NCBI GenBank assembly: GCA_026874595.1
Contig: CM049322.1
Location: 24,029,400 to 24,093,399, forward strand
Direction: 5' to 3'
DNA length: 64,000 nucleotides
Source of the DNA: Sipunculus nudus
Taxonomy: Eukaryota > Annelida > Sipuncula > Golfingiida > Sipunculidae
Numbering within the stretch: the first letter of the stretch is position 1; every line of letters begins with the position of its first letter. This document shows, in pieces, positions 24,301-37,800 of this stretch. Under the pieces are notes generated by a model that saw only the letters and a list, made by a program, of their open reading frames with translations, was not told where the DNA came from and made no database searches. The position numbers were made by a program, and so were the translations under genes.

Positions 24301-25800
24301 TATTAAATACATTAAAAACCAGTTATACATTTATTTTCGAGAACTATAAATATGGAAAACATACGTTAGGGCGATGTTTGCTTGACGTTAGACAAATGTT
24401 TTATAGTAATATTGAGTAACATTCGAACAATAGTCAGATAACGTTTGGAAAAGGTTAGTATGGGTCAAAGTAAATACAGACTACGACAAGGTAACTCTGG
24501 ATTTTACTTTTGTTTTCATAAAGTATCAAATACATTCGCAAATAAAGAATACGTTTATTTTCAAGAGATGTATATATGGACAAAATAACATTGGAGCAAT
24601 GTTGTCCTGGCGTCCGATACAAATATTTCCCCAATATTAAATAACATCTGATTAATGTTCGAAAAACGTTAGGAAAATATTAGCGTATATGGAAAAATAT
24701 AAATACGCACAATTTCAAGGAAAACCTCAGAGTAACTGTGATCTTATCTATTTTCTAATAAGTTTTAGAGACATTCCTAACAAAAGAATAAATTTATTTT
24801 CATGAAATGTATAAATGGATATAATAACATTAGAGCAATGTTTGCCTGGCGTTAGAAAAAAAGGTTATATAGTAATATTGAATAACATTCGAACAATAGT
24901 CGGATAACGTTCGGAAAAGGTTAGCAAAAGTCAAAGTAAAAATACACTATATTTGCATTTAAAAGAAATTCAAGATAAATTTTGGATTTCATGTTTTATT
25001 TTCATGAAGTATTAAATACATTAAAAACCCGTTAATACATTTATTTTCGAGAAATATAAATATGGAAAACATACGTTAGGGCGATGTTTGCTTGACGTTT
25101 GACAAATGTTTTATAGTAATATTGAGTAACATTCGAACAATAGTCAGATAACGTTTGGAAAAGGTTAGTATGGGTCAAAGTAAATACAGACTACGACAAG
25201 GTAACTCTGGATTTTACTTTTGTTTTCATAAAGTATCAAATACATTCGCAAATAAAGAATACGTTTATTTTCAAGAGATGTATATATGGACAAAATAACA
25301 TTGGAGCAATGTTGTCCTGGCGTCCGATACAAATATTTCCCCAATATTAAATAACATCTGATTAATGTTCGAAAAACGTTAGGAAAATATTAGCGTATGG
25401 AAAAATATAAATACGCACAATTTTAAGGAAAACCTCAGAGTAACTGTGATCTTATCTATTTTCAAATAAGTTTTAGATACATTGCTAACAAAAGAATACA
25501 TTTATTTTCATGAAATGTATATACGGATATATTAACATTGGGGCAATGTTTGCCTGGCGTTAAAAAAAAAAGGTTATATAGTAATATTGAACAACATTCG
25601 AACAATAGTCGAATAACGTTCGTTAGGGAAACGTTATCCAAATATTATATAACATTCGACAAAACGTTCGGAAAACGTCCAGAAACTGTTAGCATAAGGT
25701 CAAAGAAAAGGCACGCTCAAATTGTATTTGAAAGAAACCTCAAGGTTACATTGGATCTGATATTTTTTTTTATACTTGGTATCGGTTGCTTTTCCAACTG
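21330..25800. repeat. Hierarchical satellite: ~235-bp monomers in ~708-bp higher-order units
   Basis: The landmark gcaatgtttgcctggcgtta or a close variant recurs about 18 times between 21.54 and 25.55 kb, on average every 235 bp. Three monomer types follow each other (gcgatgtttgcttgacg, gcaatgttgtcctggcgtcc, gcaatgtttgcctggcgtta). The first type is repeated every 707-710 bp (ttcgagaac/ttcgagaaa at 22921, 23629, 24336 and 25046). Similarity is very high across these 708-bp units and lower at the left end. Many AACGTT-type palindromes occur in each monomer. No supported coding frame. Confidence 0.9.
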
Positions 25801-26416
25801 AATATACCCCTCTTAAATCATAACTCTTCACCGTAATTCGGTAATCATTGATTCGCAAGAGAATTAATAGCTAGTTTTTTTTACTACGGGAATAAACGAA
25901 AATAAAGATAAATATAAGCTGATTGAAATATTCACAACGCATAATTTACGTGTTTAAATTGCCAGTGAATATAAATTCTTTAAATAAGTTTGTACAACGT
26001 TTTCCCCACCTATAAAAATAAAGTGTCTTTCAAAACCATCTGACAACCATTAAGCATTGCTCACCAAACGTTGCCTGGATGTTGTGAAAACATTTTAGTG
26101 AAACTAGACGAAGGGCAAATTATTACATTAAATAACATTATATAATATTTGAATAGGAAAAATATGACGATATATATTATTCTAAACTGAAATTAAAGAA
26201 AACTTTCACGTGATATTTATATTTCCATACGACATTGGGAAAATGTTTCTGTAAGGTAAAATACTAAACGTTTTTCCGATAACGTCTATACACCATCCGC
26301 CGCTTCCCTTTTGCAGCCTGTTCATGTTGCTACAACGTTGTGACACTGTAATGTTGTAGCATAACTTTCTGTCAACTTTATCATGAAAGTTGCGGAAACG
26401 TTATGTGTTAGCTGGG
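25801..26416. other. AT-rich flank between satellite and minisatellite, with a hairpin
   Basis: No gene seen. The segment continues the AACGTT-rich style of the satellite. It contains a hairpin (tgctacaacgtt, loop, aatgttgtagca; about 26328-26362) and ends in acgttatgtgttagctggg, directly against the first 51-bp unit. It may be the end of the element from which the satellite grew. Confidence 0.4.
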
Positions 26417-27160
26417 ATGGTCCTTGGTTCTCTGTTATTGCTCTATAGAGAGCTGGTAAATATCATTATGGTCCTTGGTTCTCTGTTATTGCTCTATAGA
26501 GAGCTGGTCAATATCATTATGGTCCTTGGTTCTCTGTTATTGCTCTATAGAGAGCTGGTAAATATCATTATGGTCCTTGGTTCTCTGTTATTGCTCTATA
26601 GAGAGCTGGTAAATATCATTATGGTCCTTGGTTCTCTGTTATTGCTCTATAGAGAGCTGGTCAATATCATTATGGTCCTTGGTTCTCTGTTATTGCTCTA
26701 TAGAGAGCTGGTAAATATCATTATGGTCCTTGGTTCTCTGTTATTGCTCTATAGAGAGCTGGTAAATATCATTATGGTCCTTGGTTCTCTGTTATTGCTC
26801 TATAGAGAGCTGGTAAATATCATTATGGTCCTTGGTTCTCTGTTATTGCTCTATAGAGAGCTGGTAAATATCATTATGGTCCTTGGTTCTCTGTTATTGC
26901 TCTATAGAGAGCTGGTAAATATCATTATGGTCCTTGGTTCTCTGTTATTGCTCTATAGAGAGCTGGTCAATATCATTATGGTCCTTGGTTCTCTGTTATT
27001 GCTCTATAGAGAGCTGGTAAATATCATTATGGTCCTTGGTTCTCTGTTATTGCTCTATAGAGAGCTGGTAAATATCATTATGGTCCTTGGTTCTCTGTTA
27101 TTGCTCTATAGAGAGCTCGTCAATATCATTATGGTCCTTGGTTTTCTATTAAGGAGAAAA
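26417..27160. repeat. 51-bp minisatellite, 14 full units plus a partial
   Basis: The unit starts atggtccttggttctctgtt and ends ggtaaatatcatt. Fourteen full units occupy 26417-27130, and a fifteenth breaks off after ttggttttct. Units are almost identical, differing mainly at one position (ggtaaat or ggtcaat), so the array is young. Since 51 is divisible by 3, a frame of 17-residue repeats (MVLGSLLLLYRELVNII) stays open; there is no other sign of coding. Confidence 0.95.
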
Positions 27161-28344
27161 CGCAAATATGTACCTTCTTTATCGCGTCAGTGTGCTAACA
27201 TCTTGTATTTCTGAGGTCCGTGACCGTTCACTTTGTATTGTATTATACAAGCACATATGTGTTTAAGGTGAATAGATATATATGTTCAACACAGTGCTAG
27301 TAAAGTTGGTCTATATGGCGGCGTTTATGGGGAGTAGTGTAAGCAAAAGTTCTCATGAAAATAAGTCACAGATTCTTTTACATAGGGTACTGAGTTAATA
27401 TTCATAAGCGGCTGGCTGTGTGTACGGGAAGGCAAAGCAATATTTTGTTATTCAGTAGTTTGGCCTTACGAGGGGAATTTTGTCTCGTAAGGGAATGTCG
27501 GGTCAGTGATCCCCTCTTGGCCTCCACTGTTGTTTCCACCGAGACTGCATGTGTATTTTTAACTTAGCAAAAAATAATAATAATAATAAATAAATTACCA
27601 GTATACAAGTGAAAAGGCACTCGGTGTCGTTGTCGGTGTAAAAGTCATTAAAATGGCCCTGAAAAAGCCAAAGACACCGAGTGCTTTATTAGAACCATTC
27701 TAGCGTAAGTGAATCTGTTCCTGTCATTTTATGGAAGAAAACAGCAGACTCTCTGGTGTATCTTACACGTGCAGCTTATTAGGTGACAAATCAGCAGAGA
27801 CGTTCGATCAATCAAAATCTTATCATTATGAAATGCCACTAAATCATTTTTTTTTTCTCTTAAAAGCGTGCCAGATATATATTAACCCTAAAATACCCCT
27901 GTGTTAGTACACGCAAGTATCCTCTAACGGCCATAGCGACGTCCCTTACCTTTGAGCCGCGTGGACCGTGTACCTCCTTGTTCTGGCGGACTCGAGAGTT
28001 ATGACAGTGACGGACAGTCAAGGGCTCTCTCCCTGAATGTTTATAGAGGACTAGAGACATTGTGCCCCGGGCTTACGTACACTAACATTCACCGCATGTA
28101 TATTTGACGGCAGAGTCACCGCAGTAAATCCTCTCTGTACAACACATTACCATAATAGATCTGAAGTGAGGAACCTCTTCACTAACAAGTTCAAACGGCT
28201 CTGAGTGTTTATACTCCCTCCGTGGGCACGCTCTGCCTGTTGATTGTTCTCATGCTGTATGTCCTCCGGGCATATCTTTTGTATCACCCAATGAATTATT
28301 ATTCCCCCCCCCCCAATTATTTCACTTCAACTGAGATATGTTGG
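27161..28344. other. Mixed-composition DNA with promoter-like features
   Basis: No confirmed gene. Features seen: a plus-strand ATG with GC-rich context and a GTAAGC donor (27315-27346), a hairpin at 27617-27684, and on the minus strand a TATAAA near 28040 followed by a donor CAAAG|GTAAGG at 27950/27949. CpG content is raised between 27.9 and 28.2 kb. Confidence 0.35.
27617..27684. repeat. Hairpin with perfect 12-bp stem
   Basis: gcactcggtgtc at 27617-27628 and its exact complement gacaccgagtgc at 27673-27684 enclose a 44-base loop; pairing extends weakly outward. It may be a structured RNA or a transposon footprint. Confidence 0.6.
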
Positions 28345-29548
28345 ATAGTTTACAACACTTAATACAGACAAGTTGGACAGATGTCTGGTGGTTATCAGGT
28401 TTACAACACTTGCTGCCAGATGCCTGATGGTAATCAGCTTTACAACACTGAATACAACCCAGTTTGGCCGTGTGCCTGGTGATAATCAGGTTTACAACAC
28501 TTAATCCAGACGAGTTTGGCCCTGTGCCTGGTGGTAATCAGGTTTACAACACTTAATACAGCCCCGTTTGGCCGTGTGCGTGCCTGGTGGTAATGAAGTT
28601 TACAACACTTAATCCAGACGAGCTTGGCCATGTGCCTGGTGGTAATCAGGTTTACAACACTAAATCCAGACGAGCTTGACTGTGTGTCTGGTGGTTATCA
28701 GCTTTACAACACTTAATACAGCCCAGCTTGGCCGAGTGCCCGGAGGTAATCAGGTTTAATACAGCCCAGTTTTGCCGTGTGCCTGGTGGTAATCAGGTTA
28801 ACAACACTGAATACAGCCCAGTTTGGCCGGGTGCCTGGAGATAATCAGGTTTACAACACTAAATACAGCCCAGTTTGGCTGGGTGCCTGGTGGTTATTAA
28901 GTTAACAACATTTAATAAAGCCAAGTTTTGCCGTGTGTCTGGTGGTAATCAGGTTTACAACACTTAATACAGCCCAGTTTGGCCGTGTGCCTGGTGGTAA
29001 CCAAGTTTACAACACTTAATACAGCCCGGTTTGGCAGGGTGCCTGGAGGTAATCAGGTTTGATACAGCCTAGCTTGGCTAGGTGCCCGGAGGTTATCAGG
29101 TTTACAACACTTAATACAGCCCAGCTTGGTTTTGTGCCTGGAGGTTGTCAGGTTTAATGCAGCCCAGCTTGGCCGAATGCCTGGAGGTAATCAGGTTTAA
29201 TACAGCTCAGCTTGGCCGGGTGCCTCGAGGTAATCAGGTTTAATACAGCTCAGCTTGGCCGGGCGCCTGGTGGTAATGAGGTTTAATACAGCTCAGTTTG
29301 GCCGGGTGTCCGGAGGTTACCAGGTTTACAACACTTAATACAGCCAAGCTTGGCCGGGTGCCTGGAGGTAATCAGGTTTAATACAGCCCAGTTTGGCCGG
29401 GTGCCTGGAGGTATCAGGTTTAATACAGCCTAGCTTGGCCGGGTGCCTGGTGGTTATCAGGTTTAATACAGCCCAGCTTGGCCGGGTGCCTGATGGTTAT
29501 CAGGTTTTATACAGCCCAGCTTGGCCGGGTTCCTGGTGGTTTTTAGGT
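28345..29548. repeat. ~52-bp minisatellite with 42-bp short variants, about 24 units
   Basis: The unit reads acaacacttaatacagccca, then gtttggccgtgtgcctggtg, then gtaatcaggttt. In the right half, many units lack the acaacactta part, giving 42-bp units. GC content is higher than in the surroundings. Short frames here have no meaning. Confidence 0.9.
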
Positions 29549-31470
29549 TTATCTTCCGTGCGTCCAATTAAAGTCTGGAACCGGGAGACCTCAAACGATC
29601 AAGGAACTTTCCGATCACAATCGTTTCTAGTTTATAAAATAGCTGTTAAATGCGTTTTGTGGACGACTGTGTCATGCGCAGGAGGTGCTTGAAGTCAACC
29701 CCGTTCACTCAACAGCCGCTGATTAATTATCCAGTTTCTCATAGCTATAGTGTCGATTTCAGTCTTTAAACTCTGAGAGTAGTTGTCCATCAGAGTTGTC
29801 CTCAAAAGGAGGTATATTTCACATGTGACAATGACTGATTGTCACAAGTTGGTTGTTACAAGTTTAGCTCACAAATAATTGACTTAAGTTAAATGTAGGT
29901 TATTTTCGTTTGACATTGTGATGATACAGAACAAAGGAATTAGTTTAAGTCGCAAATCTGCTGCAACAATCTTTATTCTATAGCTCTTAGTTACGGGTAT
30001 TTCTTCGTTTTAGATGTCAGTGGGTGACAGTGCAAGCACAACAAAGACTTGCAGGTGTCGGATATTGTGTGGTCGGTTGTCATTTTTCAAAGATTGTTAA
30101 GATAATCTAAATGCTGAACGTTCAAGGATAGTAACTTCTCAAAATTGTGGTCACAAAGGTCATTGGTTAGGTCACAGGAACAAAATTTTGAAAAGCTCAT
30201 AAATATCCTTACAATCAAATTCAGCTGAGCGTCGAGATCCATGGGTCCCTAGTTCTGGTAAAGGAGTTAGAGAAAGGGCATGCAATAATTCTGCCTTGTA
30301 ACTACCATGGGGTCACATTAGACTGTATTGCTGTTTCATGTAGGTGCTCCGCTGCTTGCGTTAACACTCATAATAAAAGATCAGTTAATAGGAAAACAAG
30401 GAGACTGGGGAAGAAGAAGAACGACAAACCACAACAGCACCTACGACAACTTACGTCACCCAATGACAAACCACGACACAACCAGTAGAAGTCAGGCGCT
30501 CATCGGCGTCAAGCAGGCTGCCATTGAGAATTTTGAACTTTTTTAAAAACCTGTGGCGACCGTAGGAGGCTACGATTCTTTGGAATTTAGACTACTACAG
30601 ACCATACAGGCGACATACTGACGACTTTGTGGCATTGTGGCGACAGCCTGGTTGCTTGTATAGTCGCCTGGAGAGTTTCCTAAGTGGGACAGGCCCATTA
30701 TTTTGAGATCCTGTGGCGTAATCTTTTGGTTGGATTGGACTTCAAGTGTTAGTAGAGCGCCGACTAATGATAAGACAAAACCTGCTCGTTCTCTCAACGC
30801 CTGTGCGACATGTTTAAAGCAGGTAAATTCCTGGATCACGTGATATGACCCGGGATGGATGATTGTAGCGTCGGCTTGCTTAAGATCGTGTGATTTCGTG
30901 ACGCCATAGCCTTGTCAGTCTTGTTGTGTTAAGGTCGCTTACTCGATTTAGTGGTCCCTGAACTATATATTAGGCGCGAGCGAATAATCGTCATTTGTAA
31001 AGAACTGCATTAATTCGCTACAGGAAGACAACCAGCCATAAAACCTTAGTTTATTCGTATTATCAAGGAACTCCATGGTGGTATTATTGTGTGTACTAAG
31101 TGTTTTTTACATCGCGCATATCTCTGTTGAATATGATATAACTTTTTATGACCCGGGGGACCTGTAAGCACTTTTTTTAAATATATATAATTTTTTGTTT
31201 AAAACAATTGTATTGATTGTTTCCGCGTGCATCCACTAGTTGACGGTCTCTAACTTGGTCTTAGAACTGAACGAAAGAACATAATATTGTGACACTCATG
31301 GACAGTAAATTCGCCATCTTGACTTATGGTATTTATTATTCAGTTAGTTGTGTACGACGAAGCGACTTCAACGAACTATGTATATCTTATGGAATCTTAT
31401 GTTTAAAAGCGCCACCTGGGTGTGTTTACTCGTTTATGCGATAGAGTTCGAATTGGCCTTATTAAATAAT
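29549..31470. other. Intergenic DNA with one repeat end
   Basis: No gene supported. At 30222-30250 (minus) there is a GGGACCCATGG..CTCGACGCTCAGCTGA repeat end. 30550-30850 is rich in tggcgac/gtcgcc words on both strands, probably an old foldback-like repeat. Confidence 0.45.
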
Positions 31471-31474
31471 TAAA

Positions 31475-31940
31475 TTAAATATGTCCATACAGATGCATAA
31501 GATTTCTCAGCAATGATTTAACATATTTGCGAGACAAGATGTACTCTTGTCTGAGACCATATAAGCGGCAAAACAACAAAATTGGCGCCTCCTTAAAACC
31601 TATATGACTTTCGGTACAGGGTTTTCTGTTTTTTTCCGTAGTTAAATTAGCCCAGTCACAGTTCAGTATAACAATGTGTGATTGACCAAATGTATTCATA
31701 TCGTGAAGAAGCCTTCTGAAATGATTCGACGCAATCCATTTATATTTCCCACTTGCTCTAAAGAAATGTCGACGATGCTTAGCAAGTCAATGTCATGATT
31801 TCCATAGCCTAAGCGGCTGTTGAAACTTGAGATATTTATGGCGCCATCGCATTTGTTCCCAGAGAGCAATAAATAGGAACTCTCATGACTGCTTCTCAAT
31901 ATTTCAAAGTTTTCAACCCGAGAGTGACTGGTGCCCAATG
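31475..31940 (-). other. Two abutting minus-strand open frames, identity unknown
   Basis: Frames at 31696-31938 and 31475-31699 follow each other in slightly overlapping arrangement and have higher GC content than the flanks. The first contains SSHESSYLLLSGNKCDGAIN and GYGNHDIDLLSIVDISLEQV; the second NTFGQSHIVILNCDWANLTT. They look protein-like but match no domain I know. An antisense reading of another decayed gene is possible. Confidence 0.25.
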
Positions 31941-32124
31941 GCCGTACTGACCATCAAAGGCAATCTCTATATATCCCAGACAATTTTCAATCAGTTGAAC
32001 AAAACTTCCGACCACCTCGCACACATTTTTAAACCCTCACGTGCCAGACAATGTAACATATACAACGGAACATTTAATAAGACTTTTAAATTAGGTTTTT
32101 ATATCATTGTACACTGTATTATGC

Positions 32125-32975
32125 AATTAGGGACCCATGGGTCTCGACGCTCAGCCGAATATGTCTATAAGGATATGTTTATGATTTTTTTTTCAAAATA
32201 CGAGACCTGTGATCAGTTTGAAGCCAGCCTTTCTACCCAAACTGGAGATACCATCCATAAACTAATTTGTGAATGGATGGGTCCTGTGACCTTGACATAG
32301 TGGCCCTAATCAAAAGGAAACTTGCTCTTTTGGCAGGTTCACCACATGTGGAAGGTTTGCAATGAAAAGTTTGAATTAAAATGCATCCACAATCTTTCTT
32401 AAGAAGTGAGTCCTGTGACCTTGACCTTGGGTCTCATGACCCCGGAGTTCTTACTTTGGGCCATATATAAGCCAAGTTTGAAACCAATATTTCAATCCAA
32501 AATTGTGTTATCATCTGGAAACTATGTGGATAGATGGCCCCTATGATACTGACCTTTGACCTTGTGACCCCCAAATCCAGAGGTTTCTACCACCATTGGA
32601 AGGAGATCGATATCTGGAAGATGGAAGGTTTTGGATGAAACGTTTGACTTCAAATACATCAACAATCTTTTTAAAAGAAGTGGGTCCTGTTACCTTGACC
32701 TTTGACCTAATGACCCCAAAATGAAAAGGGTTCTTACATTTTATATGGGTCATATAAATCAAGATTGAAACCAATATTTTAATCGAAACCGGAGTTATAA
32801 TCCGGAAACAAATATGTGGACAGATCGCCTCTGTGACCTTGACCTTATGACCCTAAAAACAATCAGGTTCTTCCCCGTTGGTAGGTCAGCTATATGTGCA
32901 AGAAGGGATATACAGAAACGATGGACGAACAGACGGACAGACAGCGTGATTAATAAGGGGCATCCGCTTATTCAA
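32125..32975 (+). repeat. Dispersed repeat with ~280-bp internal period
   Basis: It begins with gggacccatgggtctcgacgctcagc. The blocks gtttgaa.ccaat or gccagc.tttc, atc.ggaaac.a.tgtg and gtgaccttgacctt recur near 32215, 32475 and 32765. It ends with gacgaacagacggacag and rich tgaccttgacc words. Confidence 0.7.
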
Positions 32976-33009
32976 GCGGGACCCTAATAAACACACAAGG
33001 ATTCAGGAC

Positions 33010-33570
33010 AGAGATGAAACCACAGTTGCAAATATAATAGCATCAATATAGTTTGGCAGTCTCAAAATAAAGGAAAAATGCATCAATAACAGAAGAAATA
33101 CAGGTGGCGCCACCTGTCTTCAGGAACTGTAGAAACCAATCATAATCAATAAACACACTTGGTTTCAGGACATTGGATAAAACCACAGGTGAGAAAGTGA
33201 CATAACTGCTGTCATTTGATGGTCTCAAAAACAAAACAAAAAATCTTTAAAAATTAGAAAAATATACATGTGGCACCACCTCTTTCGGAAACTGACAAAA
33301 CTAGTCATGGTCAATATTCAAGGCAAGATTCATGGATATCCATGCATTAATAATCAACATGCTGGAGGTTATCTATCAAATTTTTAATCATTCTGGGGGG
33401 GGGGGGGGGTACTTACAAGCCCCAAAGCTCGGAGGATATAGGTCGCACTGACTAATTTCAGGTTTCCAAGAGATATTTTATTGACCTCCCCAGATGTTCA
33501 TTAAGGAGTTTCTAGGTCCAGCGGTTACGATATGTGCCCTGCTAACGGACTACAGACAAAGCGCCATTCC
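33010..33570 (+). repeat. ~340-bp monomer family, about 1.5 units
   Basis: The right unit (33265-33560) matches 10555-10880 block by block; the left unit shares ggtggcgccacctgt and caggacattggat-type words. A G-run interrupts it at 33397. Confidence 0.65.
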
Positions 33571-34813
33571 AACTGTTACACAACAGAAACAAAACAAATT
33601 TGTTTGTAACATTTTATTTTGGTTTTGTAAATACGATTTTAAACAACAGTTTCACGTAAGTAAAACTATACAGGTCAAGTTTCATTATGAACAGAGTCGA
33701 TGTACGCCACAGACGACGGTGCAACACCAATCACCGTGATGCATGGTGTAACACGACTGGTGTTTAGTGACAATCGTTTAAGTGATTAAACTTAAGAAAG
33801 TCTGTATATTGTCATTGTCAAATAGATGTAATGACGTGTTACAGTGTCAAATACATGTATATTTTATTTCAAATATCATAACATACTCATATCAAACATT
33901 TGGTATGTAATCACATCAAATTCTATATATACAATTTATACAAAGCACATCTCCTGGATATTATTTCAATTATAATTCAATAGTTCAAAGTTTGTACAAT
34001 TCACATACAATATATACATATTCTAGTGATCCTCAAACAATACAAATATTTCCGTTGTTATTGCATTTCTATTATAAAACTCCTAAAGTTACGAACTATT
34101 ATAATTTTCTTTTTTTATTTTGTCCCATTTTCCAAATGTGTAGCAATATCACATTTCTGTTTTCATATTATATGCTCAATTTTTATTTATATATTTTAAT
34201 CTCCTTATAAAATCTTACATTACATTACTTGTGACTTTATTTCGTTCTACCACAGATTGCTCAACTTTTGAATATAATGAACCCCTAATTCATTGAAATA
34301 TTATTCTTAATTGTAAATCATCCGAACAGTGAGGTTTTCACGGTTAAAGTGACATGAACACTCCATTAGAATTCATCAAATCTACAACTCTAAAACATAA
34401 ATTGTTTGCTTAAAAAAATCATAAAAAATGTTTTCCCTTGTCTCGGATTCTGTAAAGAAATACCAACATCGGTAGCTTTCAATTTACTCCCATTTATTTA
34501 ATAAATTATTGGTTGGCGAATAATTATGGAATATTTTAAATAGAATTCTCTAGAACACATGGATAGCTCCAAAATATCTCTGAGAGTAAACATTGTCATT
34601 CTTAATTGTATCTCTTAATTGAACCAAGGATAAGGGGGCAGATGATTTCTGTTCCACTAATATACTATAAACATATATAGAAGACAAAGATAGCATATAT
34701 GAAGAACCCTTAGTCGTTCTTATAGTACATTCCCCTGATAAATCACTTCATATTTTGATTTCTCACCTTGTAATAAATTTAGCAAATCTCCTGGTATTGC
34801 AGCTAATTCGATA
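33571..34813. other. AT-rich intergenic DNA
   Basis: Nothing recognised; the frame at 33992-34210 is low-complexity. Confidence 0.5.
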
Positions 34814-37800
34814 TAACTATACGTATACTAATCATGTGTTAACACTTCATAACTTTGCGTATACTAATCATGTGTTAACACTTCATAACTTTGCGTATAC
34901 TAATCATGTGTTAACACTTCATAACTTTGCGTATACTAATCATGTGTTAAACACTTCATAACTTTGCGTATACTAATCATGTGTTAACACCCCATAAGTA
35001 TACCTATACTAATCATGTGTTAACACTTCATAACTATACGTATACTAATCATGTGTTAACAATTCATAACTTTGCGTATACTAATCATGTGTTAACACTT
35101 CCTAACTTTGCGTATACTAATCATGTGTTAACACTTCCTAACTTTGCGTATAGTAATCATGTGTTAACACTTCATAACTTTGCGTATACTAATCATGTGT
35201 TAACACTTCATAACTTTGCGTATACTAATCATGTGTTAACACTTCATAACTATGCGTATACTAATCATGTGTTAACACTTCATAAGTTTGCGTATACTAA
35301 TCATGTGTTAACACTTCATAAGTTTGCGTATACTAATCATGTGTTAACACTTCATAAGTTTGCGTATACTAATCATGTGTTAACACTTCATAAGTTTGCG
35401 TATACTAATCATGTGTTAACACTTCATAAGTTTGCGTATACTAATCATGTGTTAACACTTCATAAGTTTGCGTATACTAATCATGTGTTAACACTTCATA
35501 AGTTTGCGTATACTAATCATGTGTTAACACTTCATAACTTTGCGTATACTAATCATGTGTTAACACTTCATAACTTTGCGTATACTAATCATGTGTTAAC
35601 ACTTCATAACTTTGCGTATACTAATCATGTGTTAACACTACATAACTTTGCGTATACTAATCATGTGTTAACACTTCATAACTTTGCGTATACTAATCAT
35701 GTGTTAACACTTCATAACTTTGCGTATACTAATCATGTGTTAACACTTCATAACTTTGCGTATACTAATCATGTGTTAACACTTCATAACTTTGCGTATA
35801 CTAATCATGTGTAAACACTTCATAACTTTGCGTATACTAATCATGTGTTAACACTTCATAACTTTGCGTATACTAATCATGTGTAAACACTTCATAAATT
35901 TGCGTATACTAATCATGTGTTAACACTTCATAACTTTGCGTATACTAATCATGTGTTAACACTTCATAACTTTGCGTATACTAATCATGTGTTATCACCT
36001 CATAACTTTGCGTATACTAATCATGTGTTAACACTTCATAACTTTGCGTATACTAATCATGTGTTAACACTTCATAACTTTGCGTATACTAATCATGTGT
36101 TAACACTTCATAACTTTGCGTATACTAATCATGTGTTAACACTTCATAACTATACGTATACTAATCATGTGTTAACACTTCATAACTTTGCGTATACTAA
36201 TCATGTGTTAACACTTCATAACTTTGCGTATACTAATCATGTGTTAACACTTCATAACTATACGTATACTAATCATGTGTTATCACCTCATAACTTTGCG
36301 TATACTAATCATGTGTTAACACTTCATAACTTTGCGTATACTAATCATGTGTTAACACTTCATAACTTTGCGTATACTAATCATGTGTTAACACTTCATA
36401 ACTTTGCGTATACTAATCATGTGTTAACACTTCATAACTATACGTATACTAATCATGTGTTAACACTTCATAACTTTGCGTATACTAATCATGTGTTAAC
36501 ACTTCATAACTTTGCGTATACTAATCATGTGTTAACACTTCATAACTATACGTATACTAATCATGTGTTATCACCTCATAACTTTGCGTATACTTATCAT
36601 GTGTTAACACTTCATAACTTTGCGTATACTAATCATGTGTTAACACTTCATAACTTTGCGTATACTAATCATGTGTTAACACTTCATAACTATACGTATA
36701 CTAATCATGTGTTATCACCTCATAAATTTGCGTATACTTATCATGTGTTAACACTTCCTAACTTTGCGTATACTAATCATGTGTTAACACTTCATAACTT
36801 TGCGTATACTAATCATGTGTTAACACTTCCTAACTTTGCGTATACTAATCATGTGTTAACACTTCATAACTATACCTATACTAATCATGTTTTAACACTT
36901 CATAACTATACGTATACTAATCATGTGTTAACACTTCATAACTTTGCGTATACTAATCATGTGTTATCACCTCATAACTTTGCGTATACTAATCATGTGT
37001 TAACATTTCATAACTTTGCGTATACTAATCATGTGTTAACACTTCATAACTTTGCGTATACTAATCATGTGTTAACACTTCATAACTATACCTATACTAA
37101 TCATGTGTTAACACTTCATAACTATACCTATACTAATCATGTGTTAACACTTCATAACTATACGTATACTAATCATGTGTTAACACTTCATAACTTTGCG
37201 TATACTAATCATGTGTTATCACCTCATAACTTTGCGTATACTAATCATGTGTTAACACTTCATAACTTTGCGTATACTAATCATGTGTTAACACTTCATA
37301 ACTTTGCGTATACTAATCATGTGTTAACACTTCATAACTATACCTATACTAATCATGTGTTAACACTTCATAACTATACCTATACTAATCATGTGTTAAC
37401 ACTTCATAACTATACGTATACTAATCATGTGTTAACACTTCATAACTTTGCGTATACTAATCATGTGTTAACACTTCATAACTTTGCGTATACTAATCAT
37501 GTGTTAACACATCATAACTTTGCGTATACTAATCATGTGTTAACACTTCATAACTATACGTATACTAATCATGTGTTATCACCTCATAACTTTGCGTATA
37601 CTAATCATGTGTTAACACTTCATAACTTTGCGTATACTAATCATGTGTTAACACTTCATAACTATACGTATACTAATCATTTGTTAACACTTCATAACTT
37701 TGCGTATACTAATCATGTGTTAACACTTCATAACTATACGTATACTAATCATGTGTTAACACTTCATAACTTTGCGTATACTAATCATGTGTTAACACTT

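Noticed and set aside
26390-27214. 274-residue frame over the 51-bp minisatellite
   Set aside because: It begins at a TTG and is open because of the unit length; no evidence of coding beyond that.
32200-32900. Nuclear-receptor response elements (repeated tgacctt/aggtca words)
   Set aside because: The half-sites are part of a dispersed repeat consensus and occur in every unit; no promoter context.
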